From: Acanthacorydalis orientalis
Lineage: Eukaryota; Arthropoda; Insecta; Megaloptera; Corydalidae
DNA length: 64,000 bases
Assembly (NCBI GenBank): GCA_034766995.1
Contig: CM068314.1
Location: forward strand, 34,178,208-34,242,207
Direction: 5' to 3'
In this document: in pieces, positions 49,478-61,900 of the stretch
Numbering within the stretch: position 1 is the stretch's first letter
Layout of the letters: every line of letters begins with the position of its first letter
The notes under the pieces: generated by a model
Seen by the model: the letters and a program-made list of their open reading frames with translations, nothing else
The model's database searches: none
What the model was told of the DNA's origin: nothing
Program-made: the position numbers and the translations under genes

Positions 49478-51885
49478 AAAAACGGCCTTATTTTGACCAA
49501 AAACCCAATTTTTCAATCAGTTTTTCGGCTATAAGTAGTCGAAATTAAGTGCGAAACGGCTCATGTCGCACATCGTTAGATGCGTCTTAAAATTGTCTAT
49601 CACGTGGTATACGATTCAATTCGATTATTTTCCAAAACAGCCTTATTTTCATCAAAAAACCCATTTTTTAATCAGTTTTTCGGCTATAAGTAGTCGAAAT
49701 TAAGTGCGAAACGGCTCATGTCGCACATCGTTAGATGCGCCTTGAAATTATCTATCACGTGGTGTGCAATTTGATTGAATTATTTTCCAAAACGGCGTTA
49801 TTTTCGCCAAAAAACCAAATTTTGAACTAGTTTTTCGGCTATACGTAGTCGAAATTAAGTGCGAATCGGCTTGTATCGCACATCGTTAGATGCGTCTTAA
49901 AATTATCTATCACATGGTGTGCAATTCGAATCGATTGTTTTCCTAAACGGCGTTATTTTATGATGCCATTTTTCAAATAGGTTTTTCGGCTATAAGTAGT
50001 CGAAATTATGTACGAATCGGCTAATATCGCACATCGTTAGATGCGCCTTGAAATTATCTATCACGTGGTGTGCAATTCGACTGGATTATTTTCCAAAACG
50101 GCCTTATTTTGACCAAAAAACCCATTTTTCTACCAGTTTTTCTGCTATAAGTAGTCGAAATTAAGTGCGAATCGGCTTATATAGCACATCGTTAGATGCG
50201 TCTTAAAATTATCTATCACATGGTGTGCAATTCGAATCGATTGTTTTCCAAAACGACCTTATTTTGACCAAAAAACCCATTTTTCTACCAGTTTTTCTGC
50301 TATAAGTAGTCAAAATTAAGTGCGAATCGGCTTGTATCGCATATCGTTAGATGCGTTTTAAAATTATCTATCACATGGTGTGCAATTCGATTGGATTATT
50401 TTCCAAAACGGCCTTATTTTGACCAAAAAACCCATCTTTCTACCAGTTTTTCGGCTATAAGTAGTCGAAATTAAGTGCGAATCGGCTTGTATCGCACATC
50501 GTTAGATGCGTCTTAAAATTATCTATCACGTGGTGTGCAATTCGATTGGATTATTTTCCAAAACGGCCTTATTTTGACCAAAAAACTCATTTTTCAAATA
50601 GTTTTTCGACTATATGTAGTCGAAATTAAGTGCGAATCGGCTTGTATCGCATATCGTTAGATGCGTCTTAAAATTATCTATCACATGGTGTGCAATTCGA
50701 ATCGATTGTTTTTCTAAACGGCCTTATTTTATGATGCGATTTTTCAAATAGGTTTTTCGGCTATAAGTAGTCGAAATTATGTACGAATTGGCTAATATCG
50801 CACATCGTTAGATGCGCCTTGAAATTATCTATCACGTGGTGTGCAATTCGATTGGATTATTTTCCAAAACGGCCTTATTTTGACCAAAAAAACCATTTTT
50901 CTACCAGTTTTTCTGCTATAAGTAGTCGAAATTAAGTGCGAATCGGCTTGTATCGCACATCGTTAGATGCGTCTTAAAATTATCTATCACGTGGTGTGCA
51001 ATTCGATTGGATTATTTTCCAAAACGGCCTTATTTTGTCCAAAAAACCCATTTTTTAATCAGTTTTTCGGCAATAAGTCTTCGAAATTAAGTGCGAATCG
51101 GCTTTATCGTACATCATTAGATGCGTCTTAAAATTATCTATCACATGGTGTGCAATTCGAATCGATTGTTTTCCTAAACGGCCTTATTTTATGATGCCAT
51201 TTTTCAAATAGGTTTTTCGGCTATAAGTAGTCGAAATTATGTACGAATCGGCTAATATCGCACATAGATACGTCTTAAAATTATCTATCACGTGGTGTGC
51301 AATTCGATTCGATTATTTTCCAAAACGGCCTTATTTTGTCTAAAAAACTCATTTTTCAATCAATTTTTCGGCTATAAGTAGTCGAAATTAATTGCGAATC
51401 GGATTATATTGCACATCGTTAGATGAGTCTTAAAAATATCTATCATATGATCTGCAATTCGATTGGATTATTTTCCAAAACGGCCTTATTTTGACCAAAA
51501 AACCCATTTTTCAAATAGTTTTTCGACTATAAGTAGTCGAAATTAAGTGCGAATCGGCTTGTATCTCACATCGTTAGTATTAAAATTATCTATCAAGTGG
51601 TGTGCAATTCGATTGGATTATTGTCCAAAACGGCCTATTTTTCACCAAAAAAACCCAATTTTCAACCAGTTTTTCGGCTATAAGTAGTCGAAATTAAGTG
51701 CGAATCGGCTTGTGTCGCCCAGCGTTAGATGCGTCTTGATATTATCTATCACGTGGTGTGAAATTCGATTCGATTATTTTCAAAAAAGACCTAATTTTGC
51801 TCAAAAAACCTAATTTTTAAGCAGTTTTTCGGCCATAAGTATTCGAACATAAGTGCGAAACGGCTCATATTGCACATCGTTAACT
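49478..51885 (+). repeat. Second 155-bp satellite array
   Basis: About 15 monomers with the words aaaacggccttattttgacc, ctataagtagtcgaaatta, cgcacatcgttagatgcg and ttatctatcacgtggtgtgc; neighbouring copies are spaced 154-155 bases. Copies differ by several percent and small indels, so this array is less homogenised than the HOR block. No ORF of note. Confidence 0.93.
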
Positions 51886-51925
51886 TATAATTACTAAATT
51901 TTTTTATCATTTGAAAGCACGTATA

Positions 51926-51973
51926 TGTGTGTGTGTGTGTATGCATGTGAGTGTGTTTGTGTGTGTGTGTGTG
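51926..51973 (+). repeat. (TG)n microsatellite
   Basis: Interrupted GT repeats mark the junction between the second 155-bp array and the pyrimidine tract. Confidence 0.85.
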
Positions 51974-52967
51974 TTTTCTCCTTTTTTCTCTCGTCGTTTT
52001 CTCCTTTGTTCCCCAATTTTTTTCTTTTTCTTTGCCTCTCTTTCCCTTTTTTCCTCTATTTTCTCCTTTTTCCCTCGCCGTTTTCTCCTTTTTTTCCTCG
52101 TCGTTTTCTCCCTTTTTTCCAATTTTCTCATTTTTTCACTCGTTGTTTTCTCCTTTTTCCCCCTATTTTCTCCTTTTTTTCATCGTCGTTTTCTCCTTTT
52201 CCCCAATTTTCTCCCTTTTTCTCTCGTTGTTATCTCCTTTTTTCCAATTTTCTCCTTTTATCATCGTCGTTTTCAACTTTTTTCCCAATATTCTCCTTTT
52301 TGACTCATCGTTTTCTTTTTTACATTTTTCTTCTTTTCCCACTTTTCTCCTTTTTTCTGTCGCCTATTTTCCTTTTTTCCCAATTTTCTCCTTTACCTCT
52401 CACCTATTTCTAATTTTTCCAATTTTCTCCTTTCTCTCTCGCTGTTTTCTCCTTTTTTCCAATTTTCTCCTTTTTCCTGCGTCGTTTTCTCCTTTTCCAC
52501 CAATTTTCTCCTTTTTTCACTCGTTGTTTTCTCCTTTTTTTCCCAATTTTCTCCTTTTTTTCATCGTCGTTTTCTCCTTTTTTCCAAATTTCTCCTTTTG
52601 CATCATCGAATCCTTTTTTCAATTTTCTTCTTTTCCCCAATTTTCTCCTTTTCGTCTCGCCTTTTTCTCCTTTTTTCTGTCTTCATTTTTTCCTTTTTTC
52701 CAATTTTCTCCTTTTTTCTCTCGCCGATTTCTCTTTTTTCTGTCATCGGTTTCTCCTTTTTTCCATTTTTCTACTTTCCACTCAATTTTCTCCTTTTTCC
52801 ACAATTTACTCATTTTTTTGCGTCATTTTCAACTTTTTCCCAATTTTCTTTCTTTTCTCACCATCGTTTTCTCTTTTTATCCATTTTTTCTCCTATTTAC
52901 CCTGTCATTTTCTTCCATTCTCACAATTTTCCCCATTTTTCCGCGTTGTTTCCTCCTTTTTTCGCAA
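51974..52967 (+). repeat. One-kilobase polypyrimidine minisatellite
   Basis: Irregular copies of a ~25-base word around ttttctcctttttt and cgtcgtttt (variants ctcgccg, ctcgttg, catcgtcg). Purines on + are almost confined to the CG dinucleotides and rare A. Long Phe/Ser/Pro frames on + and Lys/Glu frames on - are artefacts of this bias. Confidence 0.88.
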
Positions 52968-55900
52968 GCAATGCCCAATAATCGTCGTCAAATCCGAGTG
53001 ATTATAGACAATGTCCAAAAATCGTCGTCAAATTCGAGTCATTTTTAGACAATGTCCAAAAATCGTCCGTCAACCCTAGTCGTTTTTAGACAATGTCCAA
53101 AAATCGTCCGTCAACACGAGTCGTTTTTGGACAATGTACAAAAATCGTCCGTCAACACGAGTCATTTTCAGACAATGTCCAAAAATTGTCCGTCAACCCT
53201 AGTCGTTTTTAGACAATGTCCAACAATCGTCCGTCATCCCTTGTCGTATTTAGACAATGTCCAAAATTCGTTCGTCAACCCGAGTCGTTTTTAGACAATG
53301 TCCAAAAGTCATCCATCAACCCAAGTCGTTTTTAGACAATATCCAAAAATCGTCCGTCAACACGAGTCGTTTTTAGACAATGTCCAAAAATCGTTCGTCA
53401 ACCCTACTCGTTTTTAGACAATGTTCAAAAATCGTCCATCAACCCAAGTCGTTTTTAGACAATGTCCAAAAATCGTCCGTCAACACGAGTCGTTTTTAGA
53501 CAATGTCCAAAAATCGTTCCTCAACCCGAGTCGTTTTTAGACAATGTCCAAAAGTCGTAATCAACCCTAGTCGTTTTTAGACAATGTCCAAAAATCGTCC
53601 ATCAACACGAGTCGTTTTTAGACAATGTCCAAAAATCGTCATTCAACACGAGTCGTTTTAGACAATGTCCAAAAATCGTCCGTCAAACCGAGTCGTTTTT
53701 AGGCAATGTCCAAAAATTGTCCATCAACACGAGTCGTTTTTAGACAATGTCCAAAAATCGTCCGTCAACACGAGTCGTTTTTAGACAATGTACAAAAATC
53801 ATCCGTCAACACGAGTCATTTTCAGACAATGTCCAAAAATTGTCCGTCAATCCTAGTCGTTTTTAGACAATGTCCAACAATCGTCCGTCATCCCTTGTCG
53901 TTTTTAGACAATGTCCAAAAATCGTTCGTCAACCCGAGTCGGTTTTAGACAATGTCCAAAATTCGTCCATCAACCCAAGTCGTTTTTAGACAATGTCCAA
54001 AAATCGTCCGTCAACACGTATCGATTTTAGACAATGTCCGAATATCGTCCGTCAACACTAGTCGTTTTTAGACGATGTCCAAAAATCGTCCGTCAACACG
54101 AGTCGATTTTAGACAATGTCCAAAAATCGTATATCAACCCAAGTCGTTTTTAGACAATGTCCAAAAATCGTCCGTCAACCCTAGTCGTTTTTAGACAATG
54201 TACAAAAATCGTCCGTCAACACGAGTCGTTTTTAGACAATGTCCAAACATCGTTCGTCAACCCTACTCGTTTTTAGACAATGTCCAAAAATCGTCCGTCA
54301 ACACGAGTCATTTTTAGACAATGTCCAAAAATCGTCCGTCAACCCTAGTCGTTTTTAGACAATGTCCAAAAATCGTCCGTCAACACGAGTCGATTTTAGA
54401 CAATGTCCAAAAATCGTCCATCAACCCAAGTCGTTTTTGGACAATGTCCAAAAATCGTCCGTCAACACGAGTCGTTTTTAGACAATGTCCAAAAATCGTC
54501 CGTTAACCCTAGTCGTTTTTAGACAATGTCCAAAAATCGTCCGTCAACACGAGTCGTTTTTAGACAATGTCCAAAAATCGTCCGTCAACACGAGTCATTT
54601 TTAGACAATGTCCAAAAATCGTCCATCAACACGTGTCGTTTTTAGACAATGTCCAAAAATCGTCCGTCAACCCTAGTTGCTTTTAGACAATGTTCAAAAA
54701 TCGTCCGTCAACACGAGTCGTTTTTAGACAATGTCCAAAAATCGTCCATCAACACGAGTCGTTTTTAAACAATGTCCAAATATTGTTCGTCAACCCTACT
54801 CGTTTTTAGACAATGTCCAAAAATGGTCTGTCAACACGAGTCGTTTTTAGACAATGTCCAAAAGTCGTCCATCAACCCTAGTCGTTTTTAGACAATGTCC
54901 AAAAATCGTCCATCAACACGAGTCGTTTTTAGACAATGTCCAAAAATCGTCCGTCAACACGAGTCGTTTTTAGACTATGTCCAAAAATCGTCCGTCAACA
55001 CGAGTCGATTTTAGACAATTTCCAAAAATCGTCCGTCAACACGAGTCGTTTTTAGACAATGTCCAAAAATCGTCCATCAACCCTACTCGTTTTTAGACAA
55101 TGTCCAAAAATCGTCCGTCAACGAGTCGTTTTTAGACAATGTCCAAAAATCGTCCGTCAACACGAGACGTTATCAGACAATGTCCAAAAATCGTCCGTCA
55201 ACACGAGTCATTTTTATACAATGTCCAAAAATCGTCCATCAACACGAGTCGTTTTTAGACAATGTCCAAAAATCGTCCGTCAACCCTAGTCGTTTTTAGA
55301 CAATGTCCAAAAATCGTCCGTCAACACGAGTCGTTTTTAGACAAGGTCCAAAAATCGTTCGTCAACACGAGTCGTTTGTAGACAATGTCCAAAAATCGTC
55401 CATCAACACGAGTCGTTTGTAGACAATGTCCAAAAATCGTCCGTCAACACGAGTCATTTTTATACAACGTCCAAAAATCGTCCATCAACACGAGTCGTTT
55501 TCAGACAATGTCCAAAAATCGTCCGTCAACACGAGTCATTTTTATACAATGTCCAAAAATCGTCCGTCAACCCTAGTCGTTTTTAGACAATGTCCAAAAA
55601 TCGTCCGTCAACACGAGTCGTTTTTAGACAAGGTCCAAAAATCGTCCGTCAACACGAGTCGTTTTTAGACAAGGTCCAAAAATCGTTCGTCAACACGAGT
55701 CGTTTTTAGACAATGTCCAAAAATCGTCCGTCAACCCTAGTCGTTTTTAGACAATGTCCAAAAATCGTCCGTCAACACGAGTCGTTTTTAGACAATGTCC
55801 AAAAATCGTCCGTCAACACGAGTCGTTTTTAGACAAGGTCCAAAAATCGTCCGTCAACACGAGTCGTTTTTAGACAATGTCCAAAAATCGTTCGTCAACC

Positions 55901-58900
55901 CGAGTCGTTTTTAGACAATGTCCAAAAATCGTCCGTCTACACGAGTCGTTTTTAGACAATGTCCAAAAATCGTCCGTCAACACGAGTCGTTTTTAGACAA
56001 TGTCCAAAAATTGTTCGTCAACCCTACTCGTTTTTAGACAATGTCCAAAAATGGTGTGTCAACACGAGTCGATTTTAGACAATGTCCAAAAATCGTTCGT
56101 CAACCCGAGTCGTTTTTAGACAATGTCCAAAAATCGTCCGTCAACACGAGTCGATTTTAGACAATGTCCAAAAATCGTCCGTCAACACGAGTCGTTTTTA
56201 GACAATGTCCAAAAATCGTCCGTCAACACGAGTCATTTTTAGACAATGTCCAAAAATCGTCCGTCAACACGAGTCGATTTGAGACAATGTCCAAAAATCG
56301 TCCATCAACTCGAGTCGTTTTTAGACAATGTCCAAAAATCGTCCGTCAACCCTAGTCGTTTTTAGACAATGTCCAAAAATCGTCCGTCAACACGAGTCGT
56401 TTTTAGACAAGGTCCAAAAATCGTTCGTCAACACGAGTCGTTTTTAGACAATGTCCAAAAATCGTCCGTCAACACGAGTCGTTTTTAGACAATGTCCAAA
56501 AATCGTCCTTCAACACGAGTCGTTTTCAGACAATGTCCAAAAATCGTCCGTCATCACGAGTCATTTTTAGACAATGTCCAAAAATCGTCCATCAACACGA
56601 GTCGTTTTTAGACAATGTCCAAAAATCGTCCGTCAACACGAGTCGATTTTAGACAATGTCCAAAAATCGTCTATCAACCCTAGTCGTTTTTAGGCAATGT
56701 CCAAAAATCGTCCGTCTACACGAGTCGTTTTTAGACAATGTCCAAAAATCGTCCGTAAACCCTAGTCACCTTTAGACAATGTCCAAAAAGCGTCCATCAA
56801 CCCTACTCGTATTTAGACAATGTCCAAAAATGGTATGTCAACACGAGTCGTTTTTAGACAATGTCCAAAAACCGTCCGTCAAACCTAGTTGCTTTTAGAC
56901 AATGTTCAAAAATCGTCCATCAACCCTACTCGTTTTTAGACAATGTCCAAAAATCGTCCGTCAACACGAGTCGTTTTTAGACAATGTCCAAAAATCGTCC
57001 GTCAACGAGTCGTTTTTAGACAATGTCCAAAAATCGTCCGTCAACACGAGTCGATTTTAGACAATGTCCAAAAATCGTCCGTCAACACGAGTCGTTTTTA
57101 GACAATGTCCAAAAATCGTCCGTCAACACGTGTCGATTTTAGACAATGTCCGAATATCGTCCGTCAACACTAGTCGTTTTTAGACAATGTCCAAGAATCG
57201 TCCGTCAACACGAGTCGTTTTTAGACAATGTCCATAAATCGTCCGTCAACACGAGTCGTTTTTAGACAATGTCCAAAAATCGTCCGTCAACACTAGTCAT
57301 TTATAGACACTGTCCAAAAATCGTCCGTCAACACGAGTCATTTTTAGACAATGTCCAAAAATCGTCCATCAACCCAAGTCGTTTTTAGACAATGTCCAAA
57401 AATCGTCCGTCAACTACGAGTCGTTTTTAGACAATGTCCAAAAATCGTTCGTCAACCCGAGTCGTTTTTAGACAATGTCCAAAAATCGTCCGTCAACACG
57501 CGTCGATTTTAGACAATGTCCAAAAATCGTCCGTCAACACGAGTCGTTTTTAGAAAATGTCCAAAAATCGTCCGTCAACGAGTCGTTTTTAGACAATGTC
57601 CAAAAATCGTCCGTCAACACGAGTCGTTTTCAGACAATGTCCAAAAATCGTCCGTCAACACGAGTCGTTTTTAGACAATGTCCAAAAATCGTCCGTCAAC
57701 ACGAGTCGTTTTTAGACAATGTCCAAAAATCGTCCGTCAACCCTAGTCGTTTTTAGACAATGTCCAAAAATCGTCCGTCAACACGAGTCGTTTTCAGACA
57801 ATGTCCAAAAATCGTCCGTCAACACGAGTCGTTTTTAGACTATGTGCAAAAATCGTCCGTCAACTAGAGTCGTTTTTAGACAATGTCCAAAAATCGTCCG
57901 TCAATACGAGTCATTTTTAGACAATGTCCAAAAATCGTCCATCAACACGAGTCGTTTTTAGACAATGTCCAAAAATCGTCCATCAACACGAGTCGTTTTT
58001 AGACAATGTCCAAAAGTCGTCCGTCTACACGAGTCGATTTTAGACAATGTCCAAAAATCGTCCATCAACACGAGTCGTTTTTAGACAATGTCCAAAAGTC
58101 GTCCGTCTACACGAGTCGATTTTAGACAATGTCCAAAAGTCGTCCATCAACCCTAGTCGTTTTTAGACAATGTCCAAAAATCGTCCATCAACACGAGTCG
58201 TTTTTAGACAATGTCCAAAAATCGTCCGTCAACACGAGTCGTTTTTAGACAATGTCCAAAAATCGTCCGTCAACACGAGTCGTTTTTAGACAATGTCCAA
58301 AAATCGTCAGTCAACACGAGTCGTTTTTAGACAATGTCCAAATATTGTTCGTCAACCCTACTCGTTTTTAGACAATGTCCAAAAATCGTCCGTCAACACG
58401 TGTCGATTTTAGACAATGTCCGAATATCGTCCGTCAACACTAGTCGTTTTTAGACAATGTCCAAGAATCGTCCGTCAACACGAGTCGTTTTTAGACAATG
58501 TCCATAAATCGTCCGTCAACACGAGTCGTTTTTAGACAATGTCCAAAAATCGTCCGTCAACACTAGTCATTTATAGACAATGTCCAAAAATCGTCCATCA
58601 ACCCAAGTCGTTTTTAGACAATGTCCAAAAATCGTACGTCAACACGAGTCATTATTAGACAATGTCCAAAAATCGTCCATCAACCCAAGTCGTTTTTAGA
58701 CAATGTCCAAAAATCGTTCGTCAACCCGAGTCGTTTTTAGACAATGTCCAAAAATCGTACGTCAACACGAGTCATTATTAGACAATGTCCAAAAATCGTC
58801 CATCAACCCAAGTCGTTTTTAGACAATGTCCAAAAATCGTCCGTCAACACGAGTCATTTTTAGACAATGTCCAAAAATCGGCCGTCAACCCTAGTCGTTT

Positions 58901-61900
58901 TTAGACAATGTCCAAAAATCGTCCGTCAACACGAGTCGATTTTAGACAATGTCCAAAAATCGTCCGTCTACACGAGTCGTTTTTAGACAATGTCCAAAAA
59001 TCGTCCATCAACCCAAGTCGTTTTTAGCAATGTCCAAAAATCGTCCGTCAACACGAGTCGTTTTTAGACAATGTCCATAAATCGTCCGTTAACCCTAGTC
59101 GTTTTTAGACAATGTCCAAAAATCGTCCGTCAACATGAGTCGTTTTTAGACAATGTCCAAAAATCGTCCGTCAACACGTGTCGTTTTTAGACAATGTCCA
59201 AAAATCGTCCGTCAACCCTAGTTGCTTTTAGACAATGTTCAAAAATCGTCCGTCAACACGAGTCGTTTTTAGACAATGTCCAAAAATCGTCCATCAACAC
59301 GAGTCGTTTTTAGACAATGTCCAAATATTGTTCGTCAACCCTACTCGTTTTTAGACAATGTCCAAAAATGGTCTGTCAACACGAGTCGTCTTTAGACAAT
59401 GTCCAAAAATGGTCCGTCAACACGAGTCGATTTTAGACAATGTCCAAAAATCGTCCGTCAACACTAGTCGTTTTTAGACAATGTCCAAAAATTGTTCGTC
59501 AACCCTACTCGTTTTTAGACAATGTCCAAAAATGGTCTGTCAACACGAGTCGTTTTTAGACAATGTCCAAAAATCGTCCGTCAACACGACTCGTTTTTAA
59601 ACACTGTCCATAAATCGTCCGACAACACGAGTCGTTTTTAGACAATGTCCAAAAATCGTCCGTCAACACGAGTCATTTTTAGACGATGTCCAAAAATCGT
59701 CCATCAACTTAAGTCGTTTTTAGACAATGTCCAAAAATCGTCCGTCAACACGAGTCGTTTTTAGACAATGTCCAAAACTCGTCCGTCAACACGAGTCGTT
59801 TCTAGACAATGTCCAAAAATCGTCCGTCAATACGAGTCGTTTTTAGACAATGTCCAAAAATCGTCCGTCAACACAAGTCGTTTTTAAACAATGTCCATAA
59901 ATCGTCCGACAACACGAGTCGTTTTTAGACAATGTCCAAAAATCGTCCGTCAACACGAGTCATTTTTAGACAATGTCCAAAAATCGTCCATCAACTTAAG
60001 TCGTTTTTAGACAATGTCCAAAAATCGTCCGTCAACACGAGTCGTTTCTAGACAATGTCCAAAAATCGTCCGTCAATACGAGTCGTTTTTAGACAATGTC
60101 CAAAAATCGTCCGTCAACACGAGTCGTTTTTAAACAATGTCCATAAATCGTCCGACAACACGAGTCGTTTTTAGACAATGTCCAAAAATCGTCCGTCAAC
60201 ACGAGTCATTTTTAGACAATGTCCAAAAATCGTCCATCAACTTAAGTCGTTTTTAGACAATGTCCAAAAATCGTCCGTCAACACGAGTCACTTTTAGACA
60301 ATGTCCAAAAAGCGTCCATCAATCCTACTCGTATTTAGACAATGTCCAAAAATGGTATGTCAACACGAGTCGTTTTTAGACAATGTCCAAAAATCGTCCG
60401 TCAACCCTAGTTGCTTTTAGACAATGTTCAAAAATCGTCCGTCAACACGAGTCGTTTTTAGACAATGTCCAAAAATCGTCCATCAACACGAGTCGTTTTT
60501 AGACAATGTCCAAATATTGTTCGTCAACCCTACTCGTTTTTAGACAATGTCCAAAAATGGTCTGTCAACACGAGTCGTCTTTAGACAATGTCCAAAAATC
60601 GTCCGTCAACACGAGTCGTTTTTAGACGATGTCCAAAAATCGTCCGTCAACACGAGTCGTTTTTAGACAATGTCCATAAATCGTCCGTCAACACGAGTCG
60701 TTTTTAGACAATGTCCAAAAATCGTCCGTCAACACTAGTCATTTATAGACAATGTCCAAAAATCGTCCATCAACCCAAGTCGTTTTTAGACAATGTCCAA
60801 AAATCGTTCGTCAACCCGAGTCGTTTTTAGACAATGTCCAAAAATCGTACGTCAACACGAGTCATTATTAGACAATGTCCAAAAATCGTCCATCAACCCA
60901 AGTCGTTTTTAGACAATGTCCAAAAATCGTCCGTCAACACGAGTCATTTTTAGACAATGTCCAAAAATCGTCCGTCAACCCTAGTCGTTTTTAGACAATG
61001 TCCAAAAATCGTCCGTCAACACGAGTCATTTTAGACAATGTCCAAAAATCGTCCGTTAACCCTAGTCGTTTTTAGACAATGTCCAAAAATCGTCCGTCAT
61101 CACGAGTCGTTTTCAGACAATGACCAAGAGTCGTCCATCAACCCAAGTCGTTTTTAGACAATGTCCAAAAATCGTCCGTCAACACGAGTCGTTTTTAGAC
61201 AATGTCCAAAAATCGTTCGTCAACCCGTGTCGTTTTTAGACAATGTCCAAAAATCGTCCGTCAACGAGTCGTTTTTAGACAATGTCCAAAAATCGTCCGT
61301 CAACACGAGTCGTTTTTAGACAATGTCCAAAAATCGTCCGTCAACACGAGTCGTTTTTAGACAATGTCCAAAAATCGTTCGTCAACCCGAGTCGTTTTTA
61401 GACAATGTCCAAAAATCGTCCGTCTACACGAGTCGTTTTTAGACAATGTCCAAAAGTCGTCCATCAACCCTAGTCGTTATTAGACAGTGAACAAAAATCG
61501 TCCATCAACACGAGTCGTTTTTAGACAATGTCCAAAAATCGTCCGTCAACACGAGTCGTTTTTAGACAATGTCCAAAAATGGTCCGTCAACATGAGTCGA
61601 TTTTAGACAATGTCCAAAAATCGTCCGTCAACACGAGTCGTTTTTAGACAATGTCCAAAAATTGTTCGTCAACCCTACTCGTTTTTAGACAATGTCCAAA
61701 AATGGTCTGTCAACACGAGTCGTTTTTAGACAATGTCCAAAAATCGTCCGTCAACACGAGTCGTTTTTAAACACTGTCCATAAATCGTCCGACAACACGA
61801 GTCGTTTTTAGACAATGTCCAAAAATCGTCCGTCAACACGAGTCATTTTTAGACAATGTCCAAAAATCGTCCATCAACTTAAGTCGTTTTTAGACAATGT

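Noticed and set aside
51911..53048. 365-residue Phe/Ser-rich frame and its antisense Lys/Glu frames
   Set aside because: A consequence of the polypyrimidine tract; three overlapping + frames are open at once.
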